64,000 nt of DNA, taken from NCBI GenBank assembly GCA_016709335.1, contig JADJNC010000020.1:1-64000 (forward strand), in the 5' to 3' direction. Made by a program: the position numbers and the translations under genes. Numbering within the stretch: position 1 is the first letter of the stretch; each line of letters begins with the position of its first letter. Under the pieces are notes generated by a model, which did not search any database, was not told where the DNA came from, and saw nothing but the letters and a program-made list of their open reading frames with translations. This DNA comes from Candidatus Propionivibrio dominans. GTDB lineage: Bacteria > Pseudomonadota > Gammaproteobacteria > Burkholderiales > Rhodocyclaceae. Of this stretch, positions 42,164-53,227 are shown one piece after another.

Positions 42164-43001
42164 TTTCGAACCCTCATAAAACAATGACAAATAAATTATT
42201 GTCACAAACAACGTTAAAACAGCCAGCCTGTAGGCCACTAATGAATTTATTGGGCGACCGGCGAGTATATCGTGAAACCACTGCCGTATAAACTCCTGGG
42301 GCGCACCAACTCAGTCGTACAAACCATCAGGCCGCACCAAAACAGTGCGCTTACCTTGCGCTGCCTGAAACTTCATTGCCGCAATCAATATCACCATCCA
42401 GCACAGACCATTCGGCCTGCCAAGCGCCATATCACTGTTCCCGCCATCCCGTAACTCTTCACTTTCTTAGTCGTTTTGGTTTCGCTCTAAGTTCATTTAT
42501 CCCTTTCAAGCGAGGTTCCGCGCAACACCATCGGGTTTTCTCTCGTTATCCTTTGCGCTGTTCCCAGCACTATTCATGCCTATCTTTGCAAACCTGGCGC
42601 ACCTAACTCTTCCGTAATTGCTCAAATCTCGGCCAGGGGATGACTTTGCTCGCCCTGTTCGCTGATTTTGTCGCCCATATGCTGAAAATCTGGCTTTGCC
42701 GACGGGGGATTTTGCGTTTTCGCTGAAACATGGCAAGACTGCCCTTTTTTCAGCGTAGTCGGCATGGTAAAGTAGCGCTCCTGCCAACAGGCCAGGATTC
42801 AAAAGTAAAGCACTCTGGGTCGTTGCCAATATTAAAGGCACTACGCAGAACAGCATTTCTTGCACTCGCTGGGTGGTTTTTTTTGGCTGCTTATTAATTG
42901 GTTAGTTGCAATTTCGCGTCAGCGGGGAAAGCGGTTGCGTGGGTTGCGTGCAATCCGGACCGTACTTTTTAATATTTACGAAACGAGTTATGGAGAAATT
43001 A
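42164..43001. other. Divergent leader between gltB and pntA
   Basis: About 840 bases without a gene. AT-rich just before gltB (42170-42260). A weak sigma-70-like pair for pntA (TTGCGT at 42944, TTTAAT at 42968, 18-base spacer) is possible. Short frames here show no family features. I recognise no riboswitch. Confidence 0.4.
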
Positions 43002-44564
43002 ATGCCACTGACTATCGGAGTACCACGAGAGGTCTTTGCGGGCGAGAAGCGCGTTGCGAGCGTCCCCGAAGTTGTCGAGAAACTGATCAAGCTGGGTTTC
43101 AAGGTTGCCGTTGAATCAGGTGCCGGCGATGCGGCGAATTTCAGTGACGACGTCTACCGTAGCGCTGGCGCAGAGATCATTGTCGGGGCAGCCAAGCTGT
43201 GGGCGGCGTCCGATATGGTGTTCAAGGTGCGCGAACCAAGCGCGGACGAAGTCGGCTTGATGCATGCAGGGCAGACTTTGATCAGCTTCATCTGGCCGGC
43301 CCAGAACCCGGAATTGATGAAACAGCTGGCGGCCAAGAAAGTCACCGTGCTGGCCATCGACTCGCTGCCTCGCACGCTGAGCCGCGCCCAGAAGATGGAC
43401 GCATTGACCTCCATGGCCGGCATCACCGGCTACCGTGCGGTCATCGAGGCCGCCAACGCCTTCGGCCGCTTTTTCAGCGGCCAGATCACCGCTGCGGGCA
43501 AGGTTCCGCCGGCCAAGGTCTTCATCGCCGGCGCCGGCGTGGCCGGCCTGGCGGCGATCGGCACTGCCGTCAGCCTGGGCGCCATCGTGCGCGCCAACGA
43601 CACCCGTTCCGAGGTCGCCGACCAGGTGGTGTCGATGGGCGGCGAATTCGTGAAGGTCGATTATGAGGAAGAAGGCTCCGGCGGCGGCGGCTATGCCAAG
43701 GTGATGAGCGAGGGCTTCCAGACGGCCCAGCGCGAGATGTACGCCAAGCAGGCCAAGGAAGTGGACATTATCATCACCACCGCGCTGATTCCCGGCAAGC
43801 CCGCACCCAAGCTGATCACCGCCGAGATGGTGAAGAGCATGAAGCCGGGTAGCGTCATCGTTGACCTCGCGGCCGAGCGGGGAGGCAACTGCGAGTTGAC
43901 CGAGCCCGGCCAGGTCGTGGTAAAGCACGGCGTGACCATCGTCGGCTACACCGACCTGCCCTCGCGCCTGGCCAAGCAATCGTCGACGCTGTATGGAACC
44001 AACCTGTTCCGCCTCACCGAGGAACTGTGCAAGACCAAGGACGGCATCATCGACGTTAACATGGAAGACGAAGCCATCCGCGGCCTGACCGTAATCAAGA
44101 ATGGCGAAGTCACCTGGCCGCCCCCGGCGCCCAAGGTTGTCGCTGCGCCACCGGCAGCCAAGCCCGCGGCTTCGGCTCCGGCGCAGAAGAAGAGCGGCGG
44201 TCATGGCAAGGCCAGCGCCCCGGCATCGGCGACCAGTACCGCCGTCATGTTCCTGGTCGCCGCGGTTGTGTTCTGGTTCATCGGCTCCGGCGCTCCCCCA
44301 GCCTTCCTGGCGCACTTCACGGTGTTCGTGCTGGCCTGCTTCGTCGGCTACATGGTGGTATGGAACGTGACTCCGGCGCTGCATACACCACTTATGAGCG
44401 TCACCAACGCAATCAGCAGCATCATCGCCATCGGTGCCCTGGTCCAGGTCGGGCCGGAGGGCTGGATACGCTGGCTGGCTGTGGCGGCAATCGCGCTGAC
44501 CGCGGTGAATATGTTCGGCGGCTTCGCCGTCACGCAGCGCATGCTGCAAATGTTCCGTAAATAA
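43002..44564 (+). CDS. pntA: NAD(P) transhydrogenase alpha subunit
   Basis: 520 residues from the ATG at 43002 (GGAGA eight bases before). Opens [17 protein letters not shown], has the NAD-binding [17 protein letters not shown], a proline/alanine/lysine linker (about 376-410), then four hydrophobic helices ([12 protein letters not shown] and on), so the membrane part is fused to the alpha chain as in E. coli. With PntB it uses the proton gradient to reduce NADP+ with NADH. An in-frame ATG lies 12 bases upstream. It lies beside the NADPH-consuming glutamate synthase. Confidence 0.95.
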   Translation: MPLTIGVPREVFAGEKRVASVPEVVEKLIKLGFKVAVESGAGDAANFSDDVYRSAGAEIIVGAAKLWAASDMVFKVREPSADEVGLMHAGQTLISFIWPAQNPELMKQLAAKKVTVLAIDSLPRTLSRAQKMDALTSMAGITGYRAVIEAANAFGRFFSGQITAAGKVPPAKVFIAGAGVAGLAAIGTAVSLGAIVRANDTRSEVADQVVSMGGEFVKVDYEEEGSGGGGYAKVMSEGFQTAQREMYAKQAKEVDIIITTALIPGKPAPKLITAEMVKSMKPGSVIVDLAAERGGNCELTEPGQVVVKHGVTIVGYTDLPSRLAKQSSTLYGTNLFRLTEELCKTKDGIIDVNMEDEAIRGLTVIKNGEVTWPPPAPKVVAAPPAAKPAASAPAQKKSGGHGKASAPASATSTAVMFLVAAVVFWFIGSGAPPAFLAHFTVFVLACFVGYMVVWNVTPALHTPLMSVTNAISSIIAIGALVQVGPEGWIRWLAVAAIALTAVNMFGGFAVTQRMLQMFRK

Positions 44565-44576
44565 AGGGAGACACGA

Positions 44577-45989
44577 ATGTCTGCTAGTCTGGCCACCGTC
44601 TCCTATATTGGAGCAACTATCCTCTTCATCCTCAGCCTTGGCGGGCTGTCCAATCCCGAGACTTCGCGTCGCGGCAATCTGTACGGCATGATCGGTATGG
44701 CCATCGCCGTTCTGGCAACGGTCTTCGGACCGCGCGTAACCATGGCCGGCATTCCCTGGATCGTCGGCGCCATGGTCGCGGGCGGCGCGGTTGGTCTGTA
44801 TGCCGCGCGCACCGTTAAAATGACCCAGATGCCGGAGCTGGTTGCGCTGATGCACAGTCTGGTGGGTCTTGCCGCAATGCTGGTCGGCTTCGCCAACTAC
44901 ATCGATCCGGCGGCTTCGGCGGGCCTCTCCGGCGCCGAAAAGAGCATCCACGAGATGGAGATCTACATCGGCATCCTGATCGGAGCCATCACTTTTTCCG
45001 GATCGGTCATCGCCTTCGGCAAGCTTTCCGGCAAGATCGGCGGCAACCCGATGCTGCTCCCCGCGCGCCACTGGATCAATCTAGCCGGTCTGCTGGTAGT
45101 GATCTGGTTCGGGCGTGAATTTCTCAACGCCCATTCCATCAGTGACGGCATGACGCCGCTGATCGTGATGACGGTGATTGCTCTACTGTTCGGCATCCAC
45201 ATGGTGATGGCCATTGGTGGTGCGGACATGCCGGTGGTGGTCTCGATGCTCAACAGCTATTCCGGGTGGGCCGCGGCAGCCACCGGCTTCATGCTGAACA
45301 ACGACCTGCTGATCGTCACCGGCGCGCTTGTCGGATCGAGCGGCGCGATCCTGTCGTACATCATGTGCGCGGCGATGAATCGCCACTTCATCAGCGTCAT
45401 TGCGGGCGGCTTCGGCACCACCAGCGGCGCGACTCCAGTGGCGGGAGCGCAGCCGGCGGGCGAAGTGGTACCGATCAGCAGTGTCGACACGGCCGAGTTG
45501 CTGCGCGACGCCAAGAGCGTGATCATCGTTCCCGGCTACGGCATGGCGGTGGCCCAGGCCCAGCACACGGTGTATGAGATTACCAAGCACCTGCGCGAGA
45601 AGGGTGTCAATATCCGCTTCGGCATCCATCCGGTGGCGGGACGCATGCCTGGTCACATGAATGTGTTGCTGGCTGAAGCCAAGGTGCCTTACGACATCGT
45701 GATGGAAATGGACGAGCTCAACGACGACTTTCCGAGCACCGACGTGGCGATGGTGATCGGCGCCAACGACATCGTCAATCCCGGGGCGCAGGATGACCCG
45801 AACAGCCCGATCGCCGGCATGCCGGTACTCGAAGTGTGGAAGGCCAAGACCTCGATCGTGATGAAGCGCAGCATGGCTTCCGGCTATGCAGGCGTCGACA
45901 ATCCGCTGTTCTACAAGGAGAATAACCGCATGCTCTTCGGCGATGCCAAGAAAATGCTGGACGAAGTCCTGCTTGCTTTGAAAACCTGA
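44577..45989 (+). CDS. pntB: NAD(P) transhydrogenase beta subunit
   Basis: 470 residues, usual length. About eight membrane helices in the first 260 residues, then the NADP-binding domain ([51 protein letters not shown]). GGGAG precedes the ATG, 12 bases after pntA. Forms the proton channel and NADP site of the transhydrogenase. Confidence 0.96.
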   Translation: MSASLATVSYIGATILFILSLGGLSNPETSRRGNLYGMIGMAIAVLATVFGPRVTMAGIPWIVGAMVAGGAVGLYAARTVKMTQMPELVALMHSLVGLAAMLVGFANYIDPAASAGLSGAEKSIHEMEIYIGILIGAITFSGSVIAFGKLSGKIGGNPMLLPARHWINLAGLLVVIWFGREFLNAHSISDGMTPLIVMTVIALLFGIHMVMAIGGADMPVVVSMLNSYSGWAAAATGFMLNNDLLIVTGALVGSSGAILSYIMCAAMNRHFISVIAGGFGTTSGATPVAGAQPAGEVVPISSVDTAELLRDAKSVIIVPGYGMAVAQAQHTVYEITKHLREKGVNIRFGIHPVAGRMPGHMNVLLAEAKVPYDIVMEMDELNDDFPSTDVAMVIGANDIVNPGAQDDPNSPIAGMPVLEVWKAKTSIVMKRSMASGYAGVDNPLFYKENNRMLFGDAKKMLDEVLLALKT

Positions 45990-46126
45990 TTGTCGGTTAC
46001 TACAATACTGTTTGACAGTCTGGAGCAACGCTCGCTAACGCGGGCGTTGCCTAACATCCGGACTTGAGCATGACTTCCCCGAAAGGGCGAAGCAACCGGA
46101 TCAAATAGCGCTATTCTGGGGGTGAC

Positions 46127-46588
46127 ATGGAGGTCAAGGAAGTACTCAAGGTCAAGGGTTCTAAACTGTTTACAGTACATCCAGATTCACTTCTCTCCGA
46201 AGCAGTGATCATGATGGCCGAAAACGATATTGGCTCGGTGGTTGTAACGGATGGCGTCAAGCTGGTGGGCATCCTGACCTTCCGCGAGGTTCTGCTGGTT
46301 TTGGCCAAGCGCCAGACCGAACGCCGGGTTGGACCGACTCCACCCATTGCCGAAATACTGGTCAGCGAGGCCATGCATACCAACCCACCGACCACCGACC
46401 CCTCAATGGATCTCGATGAATTGCGTCGCCTGATGGTCAGCACACATACCCGCTACGTACCGGTAATGGATGGCGACACCATGATCAGCGTCATATCCTT
46501 CCACGATGTCGCCAAAGCCGTACTGGAGGAACGCAACTTCGAGAACAAACTGCTCAAGGCATATATCAAGGATTGGCCAGCGGAGTAA
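46127..46588 (+). CDS. CBS-domain pair protein
   Basis: 153 residues: two CBS domains (SKLFTVHPDSLLSEAVIMMAENDIGSVVV, about 10-60; SEAMHTNPPTTDPSMDLDELRRLMV, about 80-135) and a short helical end. CBS pairs bind adenine nucleotides and sense energy state. No effector domain is attached. It is 137 bases after pntB, with a GC-rich hairpin (46024-46049) between, so it may be separately expressed. Confidence 0.9.
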   Translation: MEVKEVLKVKGSKLFTVHPDSLLSEAVIMMAENDIGSVVVTDGVKLVGILTFREVLLVLAKRQTERRVGPTPPIAEILVSEAMHTNPPTTDPSMDLDELRRLMVSTHTRYVPVMDGDTMISVISFHDVAKAVLEERNFENKLLKAYIKDWPAE

Positions 46589-46610
46589 TGAGAGCGATCC
46601 GCCCAGTTTG

Positions 46611-47726
46611 TCAGAATTCCCCAACCGCAAACAGGCGACGATGCTCCTTCATCGCGTAGCGGTCAGTCATCCCGGCAATGTAATCGGCTACCCTGCGCGG
46701 CTGATCACCATCCGACTGATACTGTAGCGGCAGCATGCGTGGATCGGTGACGAAGGCCAGATATAAATCGTTGATGATTCGCCGCGCCTTGCTGGTCATG
46801 CGCAAGACCTGAAAATGTTGGTAGAGATGCTTGTGCAGGAAACGCTTCATCTCCCGTTGCGCTTCACGCAATTCATCCGAGAACGCGATTAACGGCACGC
46901 CGAGTCTGGCTTCGGCGAGATCTTTCGGTTTTTGTCGGGCCAGGTTAATAGCCGTCATTGCGATCAGATCGCACACCAGCACATTGATCATCCGGCGGAT
47001 TGTTTCATGAATCAGCCGACGCCCGCCCAGGTTGGGATAAGCTGATCTCAAGTCAGCCTCGTAACGCGCAAACAGACTGACATCCTGCAGTTGATCGAGC
47101 GAAATCAGCCCTGATCGCAATCCATCATCGATATCGTGGTTGTTGTAGGCAATTTCGTCGGCAAAATTGCATATTTGAGCTTCAAGCGAGGGTTGTGTGC
47201 GGTTTAGAAAGCGCTCGCCAATCTCTCCAAGCTGGCGTGCGTTTTCCAGAGAGCAATGTTTGACAATGCCTTCACGGGTTTCAAAACACAGATTGAGCCC
47301 GTCAAATTCAGCGTACCGCTCCTCAAGCAGATCAACGATACGCAGACTTTGCAGGTTGTGTTCAAAACCACCGTTACCACGCATGCAGTCATTGAGCGCA
47401 TCCTGTCCGGCATGGCCGAACGGGGTGTGTCCCAGGTCGTGAGCAAGAGAAATGGCTTCCACAAGATCTTCATTGAGGCGCAGTGCACGGGCTATGGCTC
47501 TGGCGATCTGCGCCACCTCCAGGCTATGCGTCAAGCGTGTCCGGAAAAGGTCGCCCTCGTGGTTAACGAAAACCTGTGTCTTGTATTCAAGGCGTCGAAA
47601 GGCGGTTGAATGCACGATACGATCGCGATCGCGCTGAAATTCATTGCGCTGCGAAGGGGGCTCTTCGGCGTGGCGACGACCCTTTGAGTTAGCCCCGGAA
47701 ACGGCATAAGGTGCAAGTTCAGGCAT
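46611..47726 (-). CDS. dgt: dGTPase-like deoxynucleotide triphosphohydrolase
   Basis: 371 residues from the ATG at 47726, which overlaps the aroB stop by 8 bases; an upstream in-frame start at 47780 would lie inside aroB. HD-domain metal site [13 protein letters not shown]...[13 protein letters not shown] and [25 protein letters not shown]. Hydrolyses dGTP or other dNTPs to the nucleoside and triphosphate. Last gene of the pil-aroKB-dgt cluster; the family is of the shorter, non-E. coli type. Confidence 0.92.
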   Translation of the reverse strand: MPELAPYAVSGANSKGRRHAEEPPSQRNEFQRDRDRIVHSTAFRRLEYKTQVFVNHEGDLFRTRLTHSLEVAQIARAIARALRLNEDLVEAISLAHDLGHTPFGHAGQDALNDCMRGNGGFEHNLQSLRIVDLLEERYAEFDGLNLCFETREGIVKHCSLENARQLGEIGERFLNRTQPSLEAQICNFADEIAYNNHDIDDGLRSGLISLDQLQDVSLFARYEADLRSAYPNLGGRRLIHETIRRMINVLVCDLIAMTAINLARQKPKDLAEARLGVPLIAFSDELREAQREMKRFLHKHLYQHFQVLRMTSKARRIINDLYLAFVTDPRMLPLQYQSDGDQPRRVADYIAGMTDRYAMKEHRRLFAVGEF

Positions 47727-48807
47727 GAGCGGAGCGTGCGGTAATGGCCTGAGTAACTTCTTTCTGTGAAGCCGTATCATTCACCATCGCCTTACCAATC
47801 TGCCTGAACAGCACCAAACGCATCTTTCCATCCTTCACCTTCTTGTCATGCTGCATCAGTTCTAGATAACGCTCTGCACCCATTGCCGGGCCGAATACGG
47901 GCAAACCAGCGCGCACCAACAGCCTTTCTACCCGCACCACATCAACCACATCAATCCAGCCGAGCCGGCATGACAGTTCAGCGGCCATCATGATACCCGC
48001 AGCCACGGCCTCACCGTGCAGCCATTCTCCGTAGCCCATACCGGTTTCGATCGCATGTCCGAAGGTGTGACCAAGATTGAGCAAAGCACGTTCGCCATTT
48101 TCATGCTCATCGGCAACAACAATTTCAGCCTTGTTCATGCACGAGCGGCAAATGGCATATTCAAGCGCCTTCGGCTCACGTGCCAGCAAGCGTTCCAGAT
48201 GTAATTCAAGCCATTCAAGGAAAGGTAAATCACGGATCAATCCGTATTTGATGACCTCAGCCAGCCCAGCCCGCAGTTCGCGATCCGGCAACGTTTCCAG
48301 GACATCGGTATCGGCCAGCACCAGCCTTGGCTGATGGAACGCGCCGATCATGTTTTTGCCAAGCGGATGATTGATTGCCGTCTTGCCTCCGACCGACGAA
48401 TCGACTTGCGCAAGCAGGGTTGTCGGAACCTGAATGAACGGCATGCCACGCTGGTAACAGGCCGCTGCAAAACCGCTTAGATCACCAACAACACCGCCAC
48501 CCAGGGCAATCAGCGTGGTTGAACGCTCGCTACGGCGCTCGAGCAGCACATCGAAAATCGTATTGAGTGTTTGCCAGTTCTTGAATTGCTCGCCATCGGG
48601 AAGAATGATCTCGGCCACCTCGATCCCGGCATCCCGCAACGAGCTTGCAAAGCGCTGCAGATACAGAGGTGCAACAATCGTATTTGTAACAACAGCAACT
48701 CTGGGTTGCAGAAGATAGGGCAGCAGCAGCCCACTGCGCTCGAGAATTCCCTGCCCGACATGGATCGGATAGGCACGTTCGCCCAACTCAACATTCAGCG
48801 TTTCCAT
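47719..48807 (-). CDS. aroB: 3-dehydroquinate synthase
   Basis: 362 residues. NAD site [23 protein letters not shown], metal ligands in [15 protein letters not shown] and the active Lys region ([15 protein letters not shown]). Second step of the shikimate pathway. Overlaps aroK by 13 bases and dgt by 8. Confidence 0.96.
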   Translation of the reverse strand: METLNVELGERAYPIHVGQGILERSGLLLPYLLQPRVAVVTNTIVAPLYLQRFASSLRDAGIEVAEIILPDGEQFKNWQTLNTIFDVLLERRSERSTTLIALGGGVVGDLSGFAAACYQRGMPFIQVPTTLLAQVDSSVGGKTAINHPLGKNMIGAFHQPRLVLADTDVLETLPDRELRAGLAEVIKYGLIRDLPFLEWLELHLERLLAREPKALEYAICRSCMNKAEIVVADEHENGERALLNLGHTFGHAIETGMGYGEWLHGEAVAAGIMMAAELSCRLGWIDVVDVVRVERLLVRAGLPVFGPAMGAERYLELMQHDKKVKDGKMRLVLFRQIGKAMVNDTASQKEVTQAITARSAHA

Positions 48808-49331
48808 TGTTCGCCGACTTCCTTGATCAGCAATTGCAGAATGCCCTGGGCATTGGTCCGGCTTCCATCAACAACCAGATCGGCTACTTCGCGATAGAGC
48901 GGATCGCGTTGCGAGTACAATTCCTTGAGCTTGAGAAGAGGATCGTCAACTTGCAGCAAGGGCCGGTTTCGATCATGGCGCGTACGTTCCCACAGGGTGT
49001 AAGGTGGCACGTCTAGATAAACGACAAAGCCACTCGCTCTCAAATTGGCACGATTCTCGGACCGCAAAACAACCCCTCCGCCGGTCGCCACCACCTGCCC
49101 ACTCAACCGTGAGAGGTCAGCAATCACCTGCGCTTCGCGCTTGCGAAAACCATCTTCACCTTCGATTTCAAAAACCGTAGGGATGCTGACGCCCGTACGC
49201 GCCTCGATTTCACGGTCTGTATCAACAAATTCGAGATCCAGTTGCCTGGCCAGCGAGCGGCCAATGGTCGTCTTGCCCGCCCCCATCAGGCCTACCAGAT
49301 AGACGTTTTTTGTGCCGTATTGTTTATCCAC
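48795..49331 (-). CDS. aroK: Shikimate kinase
   Basis: 178 residues. P-loop GLMGAGKTT (14-22), shikimate-binding DTDREIE, RxxxY lid motif region [11 protein letters not shown]. Phosphorylates shikimate. A bidirectional terminator lies between it and pilQ, so aroKB-dgt may have its own promoter or rely on read-through from pil. Confidence 0.95.
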   Translation of the reverse strand: MDKQYGTKNVYLVGLMGAGKTTIGRSLARQLDLEFVDTDREIEARTGVSIPTVFEIEGEDGFRKREAQVIADLSRLSGQVVATGGGVVLRSENRANLRASGFVVYLDVPPYTLWERTRHDRNRPLLQVDDPLLKLKELYSQRDPLYREVADLVVDGSRTNAQGILQLLIKEVGEQWKR

Positions 49332-49380
49332 AACGCCATTCTACCGTAGCGGCTATGCAACAATGGACATAAAAATGTCG

Positions 49381-49410
49381 AAAAAAAACCGGCAACCGCC
49401 GGTTTTTTTT
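49381..49410. terminator. Bidirectional Rho-independent terminator
   Basis: AAAAAAAA-CCGGC-AACC-GCCGG-TTTTTTTT: a perfect hairpin with A and T tracts on both sides, just after pilQ (ends 49422) and before aroK. Confidence 0.9.
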
Positions 49411-49421
49411 CCCTCGGAGAT

Positions 49422-51476
49422 TCATTGCACAGCGAGAGACTGTGCGACTATCTTCGGCGTGATGAAAATCAGCAACTCGGTTTTATCATCAATCCATTCC
49501 CTGTTCTTGAAAAGCCAGCCAATGTATGGGAGGTCACCGAAGAACGGAATACGCTGCGTATTATCACGCGTTTCCTGAGTATAAATACCGCCAATGACGA
49601 CGGTTCCCCCGTTTTCAACCAGCACCTCGGTCTTCACATGCTTGGTATCAATGGCAATGCCTGCGCCAGTCGACAAGCGGGTGTTCGGCGTATCCTTGTT
49701 CACATCCAGGGCCATTGTTATTCTGCCGTCCGGCGTGATCCCCGGCTTGACTTTCAATGACAGATTCGCCTTGCGGAAAGAAACACTGGTGGCGCCGGAG
49801 CTGGTCGCCTGCTGGTAAGGAATTTCTACGCCCTGCTCGATGATGGCCTCAACCTGATTGGAGGTCATGACCCGCGGACTGGAAATAACCTTGCCCCGCC
49901 CATCGGCCTCCAGTGCCGAGATCTCGGCGGTCAGAAACTGGGTAAGCGCAGTGTTAAAAAGCAGCAAGGAAAATGTACCCGACTGTCCGGCGCGTGGAGT
50001 TGCAGGGAGGTTGACTGCCGAGTTCGTCAGAGAATTACCCCTGATATTGTCATTAGCCACGCTAAAGGTGTTACCCGGTTGTACCTGCCTGAAGTTGAGG
50101 CGTATGCCGAGGTTCTTGGCAAAGCTGTCACCCGCCTCGACGATTCGTGCTTCAATCATCACCTGCCGTACCGGCACGTCCACCTTGGCGATCATCTCTC
50201 TGACATCGTCAAGGCGACTTGGCGTGTCCTTGACGAACAACATGTTGGACCGATCATCCAGTAACGCACTGCCGCGTTTTGAGAGCAACGTTTGCTTTGG
50301 ATCGACCAGGAGCTTCTGAACATCTGCACCCTTGATGTAGTTCATCTGGAAACTTTCGGTGCGTAGGGGTTCCAGGTCGCTGATCTGCACCTTCGATTCA
50401 AACTCCAGCTTTTCCTTGGTAGCAATTTCTTCACGTGGCGCGATCAGGATGACATTGCCGTTCTTGCGCATGTCGAGCCCTTTTTGCTGGAGAATGATAT
50501 CCAGCGCCTGATCCCAGGGAACATCTTTCAAAATCAGTGTAATCGAACCACCGACCGAATCACTCACCACCATATTCATTCCGGTGAACTCGCCGATTAC
50601 CTGCAACAAGCGGCGCACTTCGACGTTCTGGAAGTTCAGCGACAACTTCTCACCCTGAAAACCGCCGCGCGAACCCTGTACCAGCTTGTTGGGGTTCTCG
50701 ATAACCGGCTTCACCTCAATGACAAACCTGTTGTCGGACTGGTAGGCGTTATACTCCCACAATCCATGTGGGTTTATCGTCATGCGCGTATCAGCGCCCT
50801 GCTGAACAGTGTTCAACGAAACGACTGGTGTCGCGAAATCAGTGACATCGAGGCGCTTGCGTAACGATTCCGGTACCGTCACCTTAACGAAATCAACGAT
50901 CAGACTTTTCCCTTGCTGGCGAATGGTAATTCCTGCATTTGGGTCGCTAAGCTCAACGGTAATTACTCCATCACCGCTTTTGCCGCGCTGGAATCCTATA
51001 TCCCGAATACTATTTGCGATCTGCGATGGGCGCGCCTGCGAGAAATTCTCGGCACGAGCGACCAAATTACCCTTTAATGCAACGGGAACCAGAGTCAACA
51101 ACAGGCTGTTGCCGTCGATTCTCGACTCATAAGTCATTGCCTGGTTAAGATTCAACACCAGGCGCGTTCTGCCTTCAGCCTGAACAAAATTGGCGCTCAG
51201 CAGATCACCTTCGTTAAATGTTTGACTAGACTTGCCCAAGCCGTTGATTGTATTCGCAAAATCAAGCGCAATACGCGCCGGTTTGGCAACACTGAACCCT
51301 GGGGGCAGTGCTGTCAAAGGCTCTGAGAACATGAGCTTGACATTAACTACCGGCCCCTGTTGCGCGACAGTAATCGATTGAAAAGAGTTTGGCTTGCTTT
51401 CCTGAGCATGAATGGCAGTAACCGCCAGCAAAAGCCCGCTGAACAAGCTGAGCAGGTAGTATTTGATCTGTTTCAC
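49422..51476 (-). CDS. pilQ: Type IV pilus secretin
   Basis: 684 residues. The GTG start at 51476 overlaps the corrected pilP stop (GTGA). Signal peptide (ending AIHA), two AMIN domains (about 30-130 and 150-260), secretin N domains (LSLNFQNVEVRRLLQVIGEFTGMNMVVSD and on), and the secretin core with VPLL-like patches ending in LLIFITPKIV. It forms the outer-membrane ring for the pilus. Last gene of pilMNOPQ. Confidence 0.96.
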   Translation of the reverse strand: MKQIKYYLLSLFSGLLLAVTAIHAQESKPNSFQSITVAQQGPVVNVKLMFSEPLTALPPGFSVAKPARIALDFANTINGLGKSSQTFNEGDLLSANFVQAEGRTRLVLNLNQAMTYESRIDGNSLLLTLVPVALKGNLVARAENFSQARPSQIANSIRDIGFQRGKSGDGVITVELSDPNAGITIRQQGKSLIVDFVKVTVPESLRKRLDVTDFATPVVSLNTVQQGADTRMTINPHGLWEYNAYQSDNRFVIEVKPVIENPNKLVQGSRGGFQGEKLSLNFQNVEVRRLLQVIGEFTGMNMVVSDSVGGSITLILKDVPWDQALDIILQQKGLDMRKNGNVILIAPREEIATKEKLEFESKVQISDLEPLRTESFQMNYIKGADVQKLLVDPKQTLLSKRGSALLDDRSNMLFVKDTPSRLDDVREMIAKVDVPVRQVMIEARIVEAGDSFAKNLGIRLNFRQVQPGNTFSVANDNIRGNSLTNSAVNLPATPRAGQSGTFSLLLFNTALTQFLTAEISALEADGRGKVISSPRVMTSNQVEAIIEQGVEIPYQQATSSGATSVSFRKANLSLKVKPGITPDGRITMALDVNKDTPNTRLSTGAGIAIDTKHVKTEVLVENGGTVVIGGIYTQETRDNTQRIPFFGDLPYIGWLFKNREWIDDKTELLIFITPKIVAQSLAVQ

Positions 51477-51993
51477 TTTTTCCCCTCCTGACCCTGCAGC
51501 ATAAGCGTACTTTCTTTTTCAACCCAGTCACCTGCCGAATCCTGAATGAGTTCCTTCAACGTCACTTCAGATTCCGAAATCTTGGTGATCACCCCGAAAT
51601 TTTGACCCATATAATTCCCGACCCTCACCTGATACAAGGAGCCATCAACCTGAATGATGGCAAACGAAACTTTTTCCTGGTCATCACGCCGACATATTTC
51701 AGCGACTCCAGCGGATAAGCCTCCAAAGGCTCCCGCGGTCGATTCATGTCCGGCTGCAAACCACCCCCACCACTCTTCTTCTGCTCGGAGCCAATCTTGG
51801 CCGGCTTGAAAGGATCGAGCAGGTTACCTGCGTCATAGGCCTCAGGCTCATAAGGCTTGACCTGGGGTAGCGGAGGAATTGTGCCTTTAATATCCTTGGA
51901 GACCCCATCCATCCACTGGCGCAGATCCTCATTATCACCCCCGGAACATGCCACCAGGGCGATGCTAGCCAGCGCGACCGCTAACTTTCTCAT
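51473..51993 (-). CDS. pilP: Type IV pilus lipoprotein PilP, one frameshift
   Basis: About 173 residues after adding one A. Lipoprotein signal with lipobox LVACSG, a disordered linker with LLDPFKPAK, then the HR domain (LESLKYVGVMTR). Within the T run at 51671-51675 (plus strand) one base seems lost: the written frame stops after RLMAPCIR, while the other frame continues KVSFAIIQVDGSLYQVRVG to the stop at 51473. It links PilQ to PilNO. ATGA overlap with pilO. Sequencing slip or real mutation both possible. Confidence 0.9.
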
Positions 51994-52664
51994 TTCTTTC
52001 CACCCTTGGCGGCTTGAGCCGCCTTCTTCTTGGCGGCCAATTCTTCATCGTCGAGATAGCGGAAGGTTTTTGTCACGGCGTCCATGACCAGACCACCATC
52101 CTTGGCCTGAGGATTAGTCGTAATGGCAATATTGTTCAAAGTCACGATTCTCGACAGCCTGGCGATATCACCGGCAAAGGCGCCAAAGTCATGGTAACTT
52201 CCGGTCAGCTTCACATTGATCGGCAATTCGGCGTAGAAATCCTTGACGATCTCCTGACCTGGCTTGAAAAGCTCAAACTGCAAGCCTCGCCCCATCCCCG
52301 ACTGGTTGATCTCGACCAGCAGGGATTCAACCTCCGACTTGTTGGGCAACTGTTTCAACAAAGCACCGAATGAGCGGTCAATCTCGGTCAATTGCTGGGT
52401 GTACAAATCGAGATTGACTGCCTGTGTCTTCTTGGCAACAAATTCGTCCCTGAGTTTTAACTCTTCCTGTTGCCGTGCCGCAAGTGCGTCCAGTTGCTCA
52501 TTCCACAAAAACCACCAGCCGGCCAACAGAATCACGACAACCAGAACAAGCAATACTGCCACACGCGGCACGATGGGCCAGGTTCCGACATCCTTCGGGT
52601 TCAAGCTCCGGAAATCGTCAAGAACCGCCTTGAAATCAATTTTTGCAATGGCAGGCACTTTCAT
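51990..52664 (-). CDS. pilO: Type IV pilus assembly protein PilO
   Basis: 224 residues: one N-terminal membrane helix (VAVLLVLVVVILLAGWWFLW), a coiled coil (LDALAARQQEELKLRDEFVAKK), then ferredoxin-like domain (YAELPINVKLTGSYHDFGAFAGDIARLSRIV). Forms the inner-membrane alignment complex with PilN. Both ends overlap their neighbours by ATGA. Confidence 0.95.
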   Translation of the reverse strand: MKVPAIAKIDFKAVLDDFRSLNPKDVGTWPIVPRVAVLLVLVVVILLAGWWFLWNEQLDALAARQQEELKLRDEFVAKKTQAVNLDLYTQQLTEIDRSFGALLKQLPNKSEVESLLVEINQSGMGRGLQFELFKPGQEIVKDFYAELPINVKLTGSYHDFGAFAGDIARLSRIVTLNNIAITTNPQAKDGGLVMDAVTKTFRYLDDEELAAKKKAAQAAKGGKK

Positions 52665-53227
52665 TTCTTGCCTCCATCTTCAACCGGGGCTCGTTTGAGA
52701 TTGGCGCTCATACTGAATTCGTTGAGTCGTCGGTTGGCAAGGTTTGTTGCCTTGATTTCAATCAACTGGGGCTTTTCAAGCCAGGAAGAAGCCTCAATAT
52801 TGCGCATCAGCGTTGAAACCCGCGCATTGGATTGCGCATATCCACTCAGGGCAATCCTGGTACCTTCCTGTTTTATCGAACGTATATAAATACCTTCCGG
52901 CATTTGCTTTACCAACTCGTTCAGCAGACGTACAGCCTCTGCCCGATCACGCTGCAAGGACTCGATGATCTGCTTGCGCGCCAGCAAAGCCTGCGTTTGT
53001 TCCTTGAGCCGTTTGATCTCGTCGAGCTGCTTATCCAGAACTGCGATCTCCTTTTTAAGGAAATCATTTCTGGCCTCTTGAGCAGTAATGTAACCCGAGA
53101 TAAGCGTATAAACGAGAAACACGATCAACCCGGCAAGTACCGAAACCATGACCAGCAGCCCATAAAACTGCTGGCGTCTCGCCTTGCGCTTTGCTTCGCG
53201 ATGCGGGAGAAGATTGATGCGTATCAT
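52661..53227 (-). CDS. pilN: Type IV pilus assembly protein PilN
   Basis: 188 residues from the ATG at 53227 (MIRINLLPHREAKRK, the PilM-binding motif INLLP). One membrane helix (LVMVSVLAGLIVFLVYTLI), coiled coil, then a ferredoxin-like domain (IYIRSIKQEGTRIALSGYAQSN). ATGA overlap with pilM. Confidence 0.95.
   Translation of the reverse strand: MIRINLLPHREAKRKARRQQFYGLLVMVSVLAGLIVFLVYTLISGYITAQEARNDFLKKEIAVLDKQLDEIKRLKEQTQALLARKQIIESLQRDRAEAVRLLNELVKQMPEGIYIRSIKQEGTRIALSGYAQSNARVSTLMRNIEASSWLEKPQLIEIKATNLANRRLNEFSMSANLKRAPVEDGGKK

Noticed and set aside
46024..46049. Terminator after pntB
   Set aside because: The stem is good (GCAACGCTCGC / GCGGGCGTTGC) but no T tract follows on either strand.
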